The position numbers were made by a program, and so were the translations under genes. Positions 43,446-53,689 of a stretch of 64,000 bases of DNA are shown one piece after another (position 1 is the stretch's first letter; each line of letters starts with the position of its first letter). The stretch is from Pelagimonas varians. Its GTDB lineage: Bacteria; Pseudomonadota; Alphaproteobacteria; Rhodobacterales; Rhodobacteraceae. The notes beneath the pieces were generated by a model that was not told the origin of the DNA, searched no databases, and saw only the letters and a list, made by a program, of their open reading frames with translations. The stretch covers positions 1 to 64,000 of the forward strand of contig NZ_QKMF01000016.1 of assembly GCF_003208435.1 (NCBI RefSeq). Direction: 5' to 3'.

Positions 43446-46400
43446 TCAGGCCGCGTTTCGCGTGCTGCCGCCGTTTTCACCAGTGATGCGGGCCAGAATG
43501 GCAATCGTATCCATACCCTCACCGTGCGGCACGAACACCCGCAGCTGGAAGGCGATGATTTCGGTAAAACATCCAAGGGCCTTGAGACCCTCAATCGTAC
43601 CCCTATTCGCTCCACCAATCTCCAAGCGCACATCACCCGCAACGCGGCGGCGCGTGAGCGTCAGGCCGCGGCCCAGATCGACCGGTGCTGTCGTGCCAAG
43701 GGCCGCCGTCAGCATCTCACCCGGTGTTTCGGGCGTTCCTGTCATGAACCGCGCCCGAAGCGCTGCGGCCCCCTCCTCGCTGAGCGTGCGGCCTATCATG
43801 CTGGCACGGCCTTCGGGCGTGACGCGATAGATACGCTCGTTGCTTGTCGGGATGGTTTTCCAGATCGGCAGCAACAGACCCGTGAGCAAGTAGAGCTTTG
43901 TCGTGGTGGTCGTGGGGAGATCGTCAGCCTCCTCGTCCCAAAGCCGGATGAACTCCGATTGCTCGACAGCCTCCCAAGCAGAGGTTTTGAGCTTGCCCTC
44001 TTCAAGATAGGATTTACCAGTTGGGCGCACGACCTTGCGCATCAGGGTGACCATGTCTTCGTCATACATCTGCATAGGACGTTTTGAGATGAGCCCAACC
44101 CGCCCCGATGCGCGATTGACCATAGGGATTTTGTCGAAGTTGTTACCGAGTGCACCATCGGCGCGCGCAATGTGAACAGGATCCGTCACCTCCAATCCGA
44201 TGATACGAGTGACTGCACCCGATTGCGGGCAGGTCCATAGATCCTCCGCCGAGACCTGCCTTATCGTCTCGCCTCTCAGCGTTTCAACGCCAAGATCAAG
44301 CGTACCTGCGTCCCGCGCACGTTCTGTTTGGTCCGCGATGCGCCGCATGAACTCTGCAAAGAGCGCATTCTGCATATGGATCGGCAAGGCCAGCACCCGA
44401 TTGAGGAACCGCTGGATGGGCGGCAGTTCTTCCAGCAGCACGCCATCCTTGTCGATCAGGCGCAATGCCGTCCAATCGGTGAAGACCTCATAGCCCATCG
44501 CCTCCGCACGCCCTGCGGCAAGATCGGCGTAGTATCCGCGCAGTGCGGACCGCGCGATGGGGCTTTCGAGATTGTCTTCCTCGCGAAACATGCCTTGCGA
44601 GCCTGTCTCGCGTTGGCCTTTGGTGAGCGCGCCAAGCTGATCGAGACGTTTGCTGATTGTCGATGTGAAGCGTTTTTCACCATGAACGTCCGAGGTGCAG
44701 ACCCGGAAAAACGGTGCACTGACCTGAGCGGAGCGATGCGTCCGCCCAAGTCCCTGAATGGCTGCATCCGCGCGCCAGCCGGGCTCCAGCAAGTAATGGC
44801 GACGCCGCTTCTGGTTTTTGGCCGTTTGTGCCGCATGATAGGATCGCCCTGTGCCACCCGCATCTGAGAAGATCAGGATGTTTTTCTCCCCATCCATAAA
44901 CGCCTGCGTCTCGGACGAATTGCTGCTCGCAGCGCGCTTTTCGATGAAGAGCGCGCCGTCGCTGGATTTGAGCGGGCGAATAGATCGCCCTGTGACTTCA
45001 GCGACTGCCTCATCCCCGAACGCCCAGAGGATTTGATCCAGTGCCGCGGGGATCGGGGCCAGCGCCATCAGGTCCATCATCGCCTCGTCCCGCAATGCTA
45101 AGGCTTCACGGGAGACGACCAAGGCCCCTGTTTCATCCCGCAGTGGCTCTGCGACGACATTGCCGTCAATTTCCACAAGCTTCTGGGTGTGGATAGGAAA
45201 GGCCTGTTCGAGATAGCCAAGCACGTAGTCGCGCGGCGTCAGCGCGCCTTCGACCAGCTCGTCATCGGGGTCCATCACCTCCAAGCGTCGTTTCAACAGG
45301 CTCTCACCGGTCGAGACCACTTGGACGACGCAGGCAAAGCCATCGGATAGGTCCTGCTGAATGGCGCTGACAATTGATGGGGCTTTCATGCCCATCAGCA
45401 GATGATTGAAGAAGCGTTGCTTTGTGCTCTCAAACCGCGACTTGGCGGATGCTTTTGCAGCAGACGCATTTGTTTCTCCCGATGCATCATTGACGCCTGT
45501 CGCGGTCAGCGCGGCTTCGAGATTGTGGTGTATCGTGCGGAACGCGCCCGCATAGGCATCGTAGATCTCCGTTTGGGCGGGCGTCAGTGCATGTTCCAGC
45601 ACATCATATTCGACCCCGTCAAAGCTCAGCGCCCGCGCCGTGTAGAACCCGAGTGTTTTGAGATCGCGGGCCACCACCTCCATGGCGGCCACACCACCCG
45701 CTTCCATCGCTGAGACAAAGCTCTCGCGGCTGGGGAAGGGATATTCTGTGCCCTGGCCCCAAAGCCCGAGCCGGGAGGCATAGGCGAGGTTGTGGACTGA
45801 CGTGGCCCCGGTCGCCGAAACATAGAAGACGCGAGCGCGCGGAGTGGCCAATTGCAAACGCAGCCCCGCAAGACCCTGCTGGGACGGTTTAGCCCCCCTG
45901 CCCTGCTCCGATCCAGCCGCATTCTGCATCGCGTGGGCCTCATCGAAAGCGAGCACGCCATCGAAGTCGTCACCCATCCACGCGAGAAGCTGGTTCAGGC
46001 GCGTGGTGCCGCATTTGCCCGCGGACCGCAGCGTAGCATATGTCACGAACAAGATGCCGTCGCCCATGGTGACAGGTTGGTCGGGCTTCCATTTCGAGAG
46101 CGGCTGGATATCTGCGGGTGAACCGCCGAGATCGGTCCAGTCTCGCACGGCGTCCTCAATCAGCGTTGCGGATTTTGAGACCCAAACGGCTTTGCGACGT
46201 CCCGAGAGCCAATTGACCAGGATAAGGCCTGCGCACTCGCGTCCTTTGCCGCAGCCGGTGCCGTCCCCGAGGAAATACCCCAAGCGGTAGGCACGTGCCT
46301 CCGCATCTTCATCACTGCGCAGCATCTTGGTCTGGTCGTCATCTATGGTGAACTTGCCGGGCAAATCCCTCGCATGGGCATCGTTGGCCATGATGATGGT

Positions 46401-47711
46401 TTCCAGCTGGGCCTCAGAGAGATGACCCTCTGCAATCAAGCGGTTTGGCAGGCGCAGTCCCTCGGCGGCCTGCAAGGACGGCAAAGGTGGTGCGACCGAG
46501 GCCATCGCAATGCTTTCAACCAGCGGCGTCGGGTGTTCCTGTGCACCCGCAATGTCGATCCGCTGCGGGCGATAGCGGGCATAGATCTCGGAGATGGGGG
46601 TGTTTTCGCGCGGGATCTCGAGCGTGGTGAACGACAGCGGTGTCGCTGCGTGTTTGGGAGTTTTGGCGGCAGATGCCTTTGATGCGGCAGGCTTGCGTGC
46701 CTTGTGGGACGCGGGTGGCATCAGAGGGCGCCCGACATTCAATGAGCGTGCCGCCGTCACAGGCGCTGCAATCGGACGCGCCTTGGCGATCCGGTCCACG
46801 ATACTGACTGCTGCATCGAGATCATCGACGGAGGTTCGGATCATCTCGACGTCATCACTGGTCTTGTCAAAGACCATCACCTGGGTTTCCACGCTGGTGC
46901 CGAGCTTGCGATAGACATGGCCTGGGATGGTTAGAGCAAGCCGCGGTGTGAGAAGGCACATTGCCCGCGCCCAATGTGCTGCGTCGCGCTCGGGGGTGAA
47001 GCCCATCGGCATGATCGCAACAAGACGCCCTCCGGGTGCCAATCGTTTGGCGGCCCCAATGAGATGTTTGGCAGCAATGTGCTTATCGCGGGAGCGATCG
47101 ACCGAGGAGGCAAACGGCGGGTTCATCACGACAACGCTAGGGGCTGTTGTTGATGTCAGCAGATCATCGATATGTTCCGCGTCATGACCCGTCGCCTGCG
47201 CGTCGAACACCACATCGAGCAGCCGCTGGCGAAACGGATCAACTTCGTTGAGCATGACCTTAGCCCCTGCTCGCTTCGCAAAGCCCGCCAATGAGCCGGT
47301 TCCCGCAGAGGGTTCCAGCACGGTCTCGCCTTTGCGGATCGCCGCCGCGCGCACGGCGAGGGCTGCGTAAGGAAGAGGGGTCGAAAACTGTTGCAGGCGG
47401 ATCTGTTGCTCGGACCGGCGGGTTTCGGTCAGAAGCCGCATCGCGAGGTTCTTGGCAGCGCCAAGGGGGTCTGACCCGCGTACGTCCGAGTAAAGTGTCT
47501 GAACCGCAGCGGCCTGCATCATGTCGTAGGCTATACGCCAGTTCCATTCACCGCTGGCATCGCTGCCGCCGAAGGTGTCGCGCATGATCTTTGAAAGAGA
47601 GGAACTGCGCAGCGGACCGCGCGCGATCTCGGCGGTGATCAGCGACAGGGCTAATTTAAGCTGAGCGTTAGATGGGGATTGATCGGAGTGCTTCTGGTTG
47701 GGATGGGCCAT
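43446..47711 (-). CDS. Large strawberry-notch-type methyltransferase-helicase
   Basis: A 1421 aa protein from the ATG at 47711. The N-terminal 350 residues hold an adenine-methyltransferase-like domain with VLEPSAGTGSLAGFAKRAGA and VVVMNPPFASSVDRSR (the NPPF motif). After a linker, a SNF2/DEAD-like helicase follows with Walker A GDGTGCGKGRECAGLI, FDEAHAM and later motifs (FSDAGGTGRSYHAAQTAKNQ, QGLGRTHRSAQV). This matches the Sno family of plasmids and phages, thought to modify or protect DNA. It is the largest gene here. Confidence 0.87.
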   Translation of the reverse strand: MAHPNQKHSDQSPSNAQLKLALSLITAEIARGPLRSSSLSKIMRDTFGGSDASGEWNWRIAYDMMQAAAVQTLYSDVRGSDPLGAAKNLAMRLLTETRRSEQQIRLQQFSTPLPYAALAVRAAAIRKGETVLEPSAGTGSLAGFAKRAGAKVMLNEVDPFRQRLLDVVFDAQATGHDAEHIDDLLTSTTAPSVVVMNPPFASSVDRSRDKHIAAKHLIGAAKRLAPGGRLVAIMPMGFTPERDAAHWARAMCLLTPRLALTIPGHVYRKLGTSVETQVMVFDKTSDDVEMIRTSVDDLDAAVSIVDRIAKARPIAAPVTAARSLNVGRPLMPPASHKARKPAASKASAAKTPKHAATPLSFTTLEIPRENTPISEIYARYRPQRIDIAGAQEHPTPLVESIAMASVAPPLPSLQAAEGLRLPNRLIAEGHLSEAQLETIIMANDAHARDLPGKFTIDDDQTKMLRSDEDAEARAYRLGYFLGDGTGCGKGRECAGLILVNWLSGRRKAVWVSKSATLIEDAVRDWTDLGGSPADIQPLSKWKPDQPVTMGDGILFVTYATLRSAGKCGTTRLNQLLAWMGDDFDGVLAFDEAHAMQNAAGSEQGRGAKPSQQGLAGLRLQLATPRARVFYVSATGATSVHNLAYASRLGLWGQGTEYPFPSRESFVSAMEAGGVAAMEVVARDLKTLGFYTARALSFDGVEYDVLEHALTPAQTEIYDAYAGAFRTIHHNLEAALTATGVNDASGETNASAAKASAKSRFESTKQRFFNHLLMGMKAPSIVSAIQQDLSDGFACVVQVVSTGESLLKRRLEVMDPDDELVEGALTPRDYVLGYLEQAFPIHTQKLVEIDGNVVAEPLRDETGALVVSREALALRDEAMMDLMALAPIPAALDQILWAFGDEAVAEVTGRSIRPLKSSDGALFIEKRAASSNSSETQAFMDGEKNILIFSDAGGTGRSYHAAQTAKNQKRRRHYLLEPGWRADAAIQGLGRTHRSAQVSAPFFRVCTSDVHGEKRFTSTISKRLDQLGALTKGQRETGSQGMFREEDNLESPIARSALRGYYADLAAGRAEAMGYEVFTDWTALRLIDKDGVLLEELPPIQRFLNRVLALPIHMQNALFAEFMRRIADQTERARDAGTLDLGVETLRGETIRQVSAEDLWTCPQSGAVTRIIGLEVTDPVHIARADGALGNNFDKIPMVNRASGRVGLISKRPMQMYDEDMVTLMRKVVRPTGKSYLEEGKLKTSAWEAVEQSEFIRLWDEEADDLPTTTTTKLYLLTGLLLPIWKTIPTSNERIYRVTPEGRASMIGRTLSEEGAAALRARFMTGTPETPGEMLTAALGTTAPVDLGRGLTLTRRRVAGDVRLEIGGANRGTIEGLKALGCFTEIIAFQLRVFVPHGEGMDTIAILARITGENGGSTRNAA

Positions 47712-47830
47712 AATTTCTGTCCTTTGTGATCCGGTTTGAGGTTCACAGGACAAAAAGCCCCCTCTACGCTTTGCAGCGCGGAGGAGACCCCTAAGGCTAG
47801 AATACCGCGGAGAACGCGATGTGGGCGCTC

Positions 47831-48487
47831 CTACGGCACCTGCTGGGCAAAAAACTCCGCCAACACCGCACTGCCCTTAGCCATTTCGCGACTGATGAGG
47901 GTCGATCCCACCAGTGACGCCATTGAAAGCCGCACAAGGCTGCCGGTTTCCTCAATGCGGTAGCAGCGCCGTTTTTGACTCCCACGCCTGTAATGGGTTG
48001 CTGTGACGATCTGGCAGGTGCTGCCATCGCTGAGCGTCACAGGGGAGGCGAGTTTGATCTTGTCGCCCTCTGCGTAGTCAGGGATCGCTGCCCAGTCCCG
48101 ACACCGCTGCCGCCAAGCATGGGCGTAGCTGTCGGGGTCTTTCAACTCGGACAGCAGATTGAGAAGGCTCAGCGGCGCGCGGGATTCGCAAGGACCAGCG
48201 CTTTCCTCCATATCTTTGTAGCCCCAGCACCCGTCGTCGTACCGGGTCAGAAATACTGCACCAAAGGTGAACGACCCGTCCTTATCGGTCATATAGGTCC
48301 TATCCTCCAATGGTGCGGCATCATGGCTCTCGACCTTTGCGGCCGCATACCACGTCGAGCCAACCTTGCTGGCTTTGACCAATGTCGTGCGGCGCGCATC
48401 TGTCTCGAAGGTGCAGAGACGGGTGATCTCTGCCTTCTCGTCGGCGTAGGTCTGAACCCGCCGGTCGGTGTAAAACAGCCAACCCAT
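47831..48487 (-). CDS. Conserved plasmid protein of unknown function
   Basis: A 218 aa protein starting MGWLFYTDRRVQTYADEKAE. It overlaps the upstream gene by TAATG. The sequence has an ITRLCTFETDARRTTLVKAS stretch and a GCWGYKDMEESAGP segment. It is found near Sno-like genes on related plasmids as far as I recall, but no function is known. Confidence 0.72.
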   Translation of the reverse strand: MGWLFYTDRRVQTYADEKAEITRLCTFETDARRTTLVKASKVGSTWYAAAKVESHDAAPLEDRTYMTDKDGSFTFGAVFLTRYDDGCWGYKDMEESAGPCESRAPLSLLNLLSELKDPDSYAHAWRQRCRDWAAIPDYAEGDKIKLASPVTLSDGSTCQIVTATHYRRGSQKRRCYRIEETGSLVRLSMASLVGSTLISREMAKGSAVLAEFFAQQVP

Positions 48488-49080
48488 TATGCTGCCCTCC
48501 GGTCTTCGAGCTCCATGAGTGCATCGAGCGGCACGCGATACGGCTGCATGGCATCGAAGTCTTCGCAGTTGCCGCAGTTCTGAACGATGGCAAAGGTGTC
48601 GCAGGCGTCCTTTAGGATCACACGGAATGTGCCACCCAAGCCTGACGGAACCTCATAGGTTCCGTCAATCAGGAAGTCTGAGGCGCAACGGACGAAGACG
48701 CGGACGGAATGTCCATCGGTTGCTAGTCGGATGGCCCCCTGCCCGCGATCAATAAGTGTCTGCACATCGTCCAAAATATCTGTGTAGAACTGCCCGGTCA
48801 GATCGCGGAACGCCATTTGACGTTGTGCCATCCAATCGCTGTCCCGAAACGGATTGATACCGTTCGCAAAGGCAAAGCTGGGATCGTACTGCTCGGTGGT
48901 GACAATACGGGTGGTAGAGCCGTCAATACCGTTGGAGCGCAGATGCACGCCGTTGCCAACGATGAGGATCAGGGCGGGTTTGTCGACTGGCCCGTTCCAA
49001 TTCGGCAGGAAGGTTGAACAGGAGCGCGCATGCGTGATTTGCGCCGCAACTGCTGTTGCGGAGAACTTGAGAATAGCCAT
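48487..49080 (-). CDS. Conserved plasmid protein of unknown function
   Basis: A 197 aa protein starting MAILKFSATAVAAQITHARS. It carries DLTGQFYTDILDDVQTLID and a Cys pair QNCGNCEDFDA that could bind metal. It lies between the ParB-like and the 218 aa genes and overlaps the latter (TAATG). Possible DUF3085-like relation, not certain. Confidence 0.7.
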   Translation of the reverse strand: MAILKFSATAVAAQITHARSCSTFLPNWNGPVDKPALILIVGNGVHLRSNGIDGSTTRIVTTEQYDPSFAFANGINPFRDSDWMAQRQMAFRDLTGQFYTDILDDVQTLIDRGQGAIRLATDGHSVRVFVRCASDFLIDGTYEVPSGLGGTFRVILKDACDTFAIVQNCGNCEDFDAMQPYRVPLDALMELEDRRAA

Positions 49081-49161
49081 GGGGATGTCTTTCTTAGTGT
49101 TGCAAGGGAATGTCGGGTCTGACCCGCGCCTAGTGTTTCCAAGCGCGGGTCATTGAGGCGA

Positions 49162-51144
49162 TCAGGCGGCTTTTGCTTGAACGGGCTCGGTTTGAGCGGC
49201 GTCTTCCGCCGCGTCGACATCCAAGCTGACGCCACCGGTCGTTTGCATCATTGGCGGGCACCAGGCCGCAACCGCCCGCTGCTGCCCCTCTGTGAGGGTC
49301 GCAAAGGGCTCGGCGAAGAGCTTGTCACAAAAAGCGACGATCTCCTTCTTGCTCATGGAGGCCAGTGTCACGGCCTCCTGAGCAAGGCCGAGCTCTTCAC
49401 CAAGGATTTTGAGCAGCCACGCCTTCTTGAACCGGTTGAACAGCGCCGCGTTCGGCGTCCAATGCGCGCGAATGTCAGGCATGACCTCGATCTCGAAGTC
49501 GTGCATCAGGCTGTCGCTCTTAACGCTGCGGGCAAAGCAGGATTGCGTCGTGCTGGCCGTGGCATAGGCAACCAGTTTGGCCTTCTCGCCCGCCTCAAGG
49601 GCACGGAACGCCGCAAACTGATCAGCTGGAGACTTCGCTTCATCCGCCCAGGACAGATCGAGCGCGTCATGCGCCTCGGCCACCTGTTCCAGCGATGTGC
49701 TATCGATCTCGTCCATCTTGGCGTGGCTGCGGTATTCTTTGCGGGCCTCGACCTTGACGGCGTGGGTTGCGCTCATTCCGCCAAGCACGTCCGTGACCAG
49801 CTTGAACAATGTCAGATCAAGTGTAGCTTCCGGATGCAGCGTCATCGCCGCTCCGAGGGCCATTGCCCGTTCGGTCTTGAGGTCTTGGGTCAGGGAGGCG
49901 GGATAGACGATTGCGTCTGCGCCCTGCCCTTCTGCGTCACCAGACGTGCCGCCGGCGCTGGTTGTCTGCGCTGTCGCCTGAGGCTTGTCCTCTGGCCGCA
50001 CCAGACCGACATGCAGGGTAATCTTGCCGTTCGACCAGGATGCGATGACGCCACCCTGCGCAAGATCGTCTGCACTGTAGGCCTCCTGCAGATCCCGCGC
50101 CTCTTCTTCGAGCGCATCCACACGGTCGTAGAGGACGTTGTAGGCATCGGTCTCAAGGGTCTCGTCCTCCATCTCAAGTTGGAGTTTCTCCAGCTCCTCC
50201 GTGATCTCATCCACGCGCTTTTGACCTGCAGCATCAGGCTCGACCGGGCCGGGATAGACGCGGCCATATTCCGCCATCGTTGCATAATCGTAGCGCACCA
50301 ATGCCTCGGCCCAAGCAAACCCCATTTGGGCCCGTGCCTCTTTGGCCGCGGCCGTGAGTTTTTCGACCATGATCGTCTCGACCAAGGCGATGTCTTCCAG
50401 CACAGAGTGCTCTTCGAGGAGATCAGCAGCGATGGGACCACCCCGCGCCTCATAGTCCTCGCGCACGAAGGCCCCGATATCGTCGCTCACCTGCACACCG
50501 CGGGTTTTGAGCGCCTGACGCACCGGGTAGGCCTGCACGTAGCTGTCATCGCTCGTCAGCGCCTCGTACACCTCAAGCTGCACGGCCTGACTTGGATGGT
50601 CCGCAAAGGCCTTCATCGTATCGAGGGTGATCGTCTTGGCGCGCGCGGCTGCGCGGATATCGGGATGGATCAAACCGTAGCGCAAGCGACCCTTCACGGC
50701 CGCGACTGTGGTGCCGAACGTCTTGGCAATCGTCTCAGGTGACTGCCCATCGACTTCCATCATACGCGCAAACGCCTCGAACTCGTCGATAGCGTTCATC
50801 GGGGCTTGGGTGATGTTCTCGGCCAGCGACAGGGCCGTGGTCACATCACAGTTGTCCGGCACCAACCGGCATTCGATCTTGGTTTTGTTGGTGAAGCCCT
50901 TGGCAGCCTTGTCAGCGACCAGTTCGTTCAAGGCGGCGCGACGTCGACCACCTGCCAAGACACCGAATTTACCATCGATCTTTTGCACCAGCAGCGGTTG
51001 GATGATGCCGAGAACGCCAATGCTGGCCGTGAGGTGAGCGATAGCCTCTGTCTCGTAAGTTTCAGGTGAATTGCTGCGCACATTGGCAGGATGCGATGTG
51101 AGATCGCCAATAGCGACGGAGATAGATTTGAGTGCATGTGTCAT
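49162..51144 (-). CDS. ParB/Srx-domain protein (large, plasmid accessory type)
   Basis: A 660 aa protein from the ATG at 51144. The first 200 residues form a ParB N-terminal domain: ISVAIGDLTSHPANVR, LTASIGVLGIIQPLLVQ, FGVLAGGRRRAALNEL, ALSLAENITQAPMNAIDEFE, followed by a helix-turn-helix (ETIAKTFGTTVAAVKGRLR). The rest is long, acidic and helical with no known domain. It is distinct from the repB gene of the replicon and not next to a ParA, so it probably acts in accessory DNA functions rather than partition. Similar proteins accompany Sno-type genes. Confidence 0.85.
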   Translation of the reverse strand: MTHALKSISVAIGDLTSHPANVRSNSPETYETEAIAHLTASIGVLGIIQPLLVQKIDGKFGVLAGGRRRAALNELVADKAAKGFTNKTKIECRLVPDNCDVTTALSLAENITQAPMNAIDEFEAFARMMEVDGQSPETIAKTFGTTVAAVKGRLRYGLIHPDIRAAARAKTITLDTMKAFADHPSQAVQLEVYEALTSDDSYVQAYPVRQALKTRGVQVSDDIGAFVREDYEARGGPIAADLLEEHSVLEDIALVETIMVEKLTAAAKEARAQMGFAWAEALVRYDYATMAEYGRVYPGPVEPDAAGQKRVDEITEELEKLQLEMEDETLETDAYNVLYDRVDALEEEARDLQEAYSADDLAQGGVIASWSNGKITLHVGLVRPEDKPQATAQTTSAGGTSGDAEGQGADAIVYPASLTQDLKTERAMALGAAMTLHPEATLDLTLFKLVTDVLGGMSATHAVKVEARKEYRSHAKMDEIDSTSLEQVAEAHDALDLSWADEAKSPADQFAAFRALEAGEKAKLVAYATASTTQSCFARSVKSDSLMHDFEIEVMPDIRAHWTPNAALFNRFKKAWLLKILGEELGLAQEAVTLASMSKKEIVAFCDKLFAEPFATLTEGQQRAVAAWCPPMMQTTGGVSLDVDAAEDAAQTEPVQAKAA

Positions 51145-51292
51145 GTGATGTCCTTTTGAGATGTTGCGCCGCTCCAACGTGTGGAACGGCCTGACCAATC
51201 CCCGGATTTGAGGATCACACGGGAAAAAGGCCTGCTTTCCCTTTGAAGAGAGGAAGCAGGCCTCGAATGTTCAGAACGTCGGATCCCCTGCC

Positions 51293-51682
51293 CTACCAGT
51301 CGGATGCCATCATAATGGTGAGCACGCGCATGGTGGTTGCAGGGTTGTCAGAGGCCTCAGCACCGTAGCGGAAATCGCCATCCGCCTCATAAAGATCGAT
51401 TTTCCAAAAGACCTTTTGCCCCCTGATATCCACGGCTCCGAAGTCGTGGCACCCGTCTGGATCATTCTCTGGCTCAAAGACATCGAACTCACCCACAGCT
51501 TGCACGGCCTCAAGGGCTAAGCCATCTTCTGCCATGGCCAGAGAACTTGTGAGGTGCATTCGACCCTGAATGGGCTGCGAAGGGGTTTCACCAAGGCAGG
51601 CGAGTTTGCGGAAGGCATCATTCTGCGCCGCGATTGCTGCGATGTCGGGGCCTTCGGTTTGAGGGCGTGCGGAAGTGGTCAT
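51293..51682 (-). CDS. DUF3768 protein
   Basis: A 129 aa protein with the DUF3768 pattern: IAAQNDAFRKLACLGETPSQ, then FDVFEPENDPDGCHDFGAVD and VFWKIDLYEADGDFRYGAEA and a C-terminal TTMRVLTIMMASDW. DUF3768 is restricted to plasmid or prophage regions of alphaproteobacteria; function unknown. It ends in TAG. Confidence 0.82.
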   Translation of the reverse strand: MTTSARPQTEGPDIAAIAAQNDAFRKLACLGETPSQPIQGRMHLTSSLAMAEDGLALEAVQAVGEFDVFEPENDPDGCHDFGAVDIRGQKVFWKIDLYEADGDFRYGAEASDNPATTMRVLTIMMASDW

Positions 51683-51772
51683 GGGTCTGTCCTTTCAAGG
51701 AAATTGAAAACACAAAACCCAAAGCTTGCTTTCACTCTTTGAGTGCCGCCGCCTGCGACAGCACCAGACCTC

Positions 51773-52705
51773 TCAAGCTGCCTGATCCTTGGCCCCTGCC
51801 CTGCCCGCATCTGAGCGTGCGATCAGGTAATCGCAGGCCTTCTGGGCATCGGCCGCATGTTTGAAGATTGCCGTCTTGTCCGAGCGCAGCACACGTAACC
51901 AGTGATACAAATACGACGCGTTCAGCTCTAGCGTATGCGCTGTGAACCCGAGCTCCTGCCCTAAAAAGCAGGATGTCAGTTCTGCGACGATCTCTTCGCG
52001 GGAATAGGCTGTGTTGCCAAATCGGCTGAGACCGTAATCGCGGTTTAACCGATGCGGTGCCTTGGTGGCATGCGCAAGCTCGTGCGCCCAAACCCCGTAA
52101 AAGTTAAGGGGGTCCTTGAAGCGCTCAATGCTTGGCATGAATACCTTGTCGACGGGCGGATTGTAGCGTGCCTCGGTCCCCCCAAAGACCGTCGTAATAT
52201 CGATGGCATCAAAGAACGCCTGCATATGCGGGATTGGCGCGGATGGCATATGATCGGGGACTGGGCAAGCATCCGGGTGGAATGCATCCGGCAGGCCCTC
52301 GATTTGATCTGCATTGAACACACGATATGACTTCTGGAACCGAAACACGCGGGCTTCTTCGGCATTGCCATCGTTGGCATCCTGCTCATCATCGGACTGC
52401 GTTCGACTCTGGCCATAATAAACAACAACGGACGAGCGTTCGCCCTTCCGGATCTTAGCTCCAAGTGAGTTCGCCTGTGGCACGGTCATCCAGAACGGAG
52501 AGGTATAACCGGCCATCACCGTGCGCATGGTGAGCAGGAAGTTGTTCACGCCCTGATAGGGCTCAGAGTTGTGGCGCAACGGACGCGCGCTGCCGCCAGC
52601 GGTCCACGGTTTGCGCCATGGGAGAACACCGCGTTCAATGATACGGATGAGTTCATTGGTGATAGCTTCTGATGCGTCGAATTTGGACGTGCGGGAACGG
52701 GCCAT
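51773..52705 (-). CDS. ArdC-type antirestriction / zinc metallopeptidase-like protein
   Basis: A 310 aa protein with the ArdC ssDNA-binding N-terminus (SEAITNELIRIIERGVLPWR, KPWTAGGSARPLRHN, YQGVNNFLLTM) and a C-terminal zincin-like metallopeptidase domain with the HELAH motif in GVWAHELAHATKAPHRL. Family members protect incoming plasmid DNA from restriction during conjugation, which fits the transfer genes here. Confidence 0.87.
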   Translation of the reverse strand: MARSRTSKFDASEAITNELIRIIERGVLPWRKPWTAGGSARPLRHNSEPYQGVNNFLLTMRTVMAGYTSPFWMTVPQANSLGAKIRKGERSSVVVYYGQSRTQSDDEQDANDGNAEEARVFRFQKSYRVFNADQIEGLPDAFHPDACPVPDHMPSAPIPHMQAFFDAIDITTVFGGTEARYNPPVDKVFMPSIERFKDPLNFYGVWAHELAHATKAPHRLNRDYGLSRFGNTAYSREEIVAELTSCFLGQELGFTAHTLELNASYLYHWLRVLRSDKTAIFKHAADAQKACDYLIARSDAGRAGAKDQAA

Positions 52706-52746
52706 GGCTGGCCTCCTTTCGGTTGAAGTTGATTAGGAAGGTTGGG

Positions 52747-53217
52747 TTAGGTTGCGCGACCTGCGCGCGGATCGTTGACGATACGAGCGCCGAGGCGTTC
52801 GGCAGCGTCGATATATGTCAGGAGTGGTACTCGGCTTGAGGCCGTCCAAGGTTCCGAATTGATCTGGCCGTCCATTGTGACCTTGGGCAGGTTTGCGAAA
52901 GCAATGATGTCCCGGACGGGGCGGCAGTCGATCAGCGGCGTTCCAAGCCGGACAGCCAAGCTGGCGAGCGGGAAGCGTTCAACGGGAGCATAGAGCGAGA
53001 CTGTTGTCAGCCCGAGGTGAAGAATGGTCCCTCCCCCACCGCAGCTGACATAAGCGTTGGGGTTGTTGATCGCAGTCCGAAGGTAGCCAAGGTCACGTAG
53101 GATCGTTTGGCGTTCCAGCCGATGCGCCGCATCAAGGTCACCAGTTCTTCTAAGCTCTCGATGTCGCCACCACGAGCGCGCCTCGGCGCGCAGCACGCGT
53201 AAGACTTCTGTTTGCAT
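52747..53217 (-). CDS. Protein of unknown function
   Basis: A 156 aa protein. The N-terminus is basic and helical (LRAEARSWWRHRELRRTGD), the rest mixed, including YVSCGGGGTILHLGLTTVSL. No signal or membrane segment. It lies 41 bp upstream of the ArdC gene and may share its transcript. No family recognised. Confidence 0.65.
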   Translation of the reverse strand: MQTEVLRVLRAEARSWWRHRELRRTGDLDAAHRLERQTILRDLGYLRTAINNPNAYVSCGGGGTILHLGLTTVSLYAPVERFPLASLAVRLGTPLIDCRPVRDIIAFANLPKVTMDGQINSEPWTASSRVPLLTYIDAAERLGARIVNDPRAGRAT

Positions 53218-53689
53218 GGGAGGTTCCTTGTCAGGACAGACAGGCCGGAAACCGACCCGGACCCGTCAGGAACACACACAAGGGTTCCTTCAGACAGTCC
53301 CAAAACAAGAAGGAAACTTCTGTAATGGGGCGGGTCATTGTCAAGGGTTTCAGGAAAGCCAAAAATTCCGGCGGGAATCTCTTTCTTCACCGGGTTTAAG
53401 ACACAAGAACAAAAGCCAGCTTTTTCTTTTTTACTACAACCGCACTTCAGGACAGAGGACTCCCCCTTCTCGGGCTTCGTTCTTCCGTCCGTGGTCAGCA
53501 TCAATGCTGCCACTCTATGCCTGGTTCAAATCTGGTCCTGGGTGCCCATCTTTCACGCGCATTCAACAGCTGTTGATAGCCTGTTTCCTTACGGCATCTC
53601 CAGGAACCTCGTCCCGAAAAGGACCTCTATGTACCTGTCGTTAGTTGTAGTTCATGCCTCCATTATGAAAGTTCCTTGAACCGTTTTGC
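53218..53689. other. Non-coding side of the IS110 element and flank
   Basis: No gene is seen in these 470 bp. In part it must be the downstream end of the IS110-type element; I could not define the element end because IS110 members lack clear inverted repeats and no direct repeat is visible. The sequence includes a pyrimidine-rich tract (CAGCTTTTTCTTTTTTACTA). Confidence 0.4.

Noticed and set aside
49153-50742. 529-codon open frame on the plus strand
   Set aside because: Antisense to the ParB-like gene, which has conserved motifs; long antisense frames are common at this GC content.
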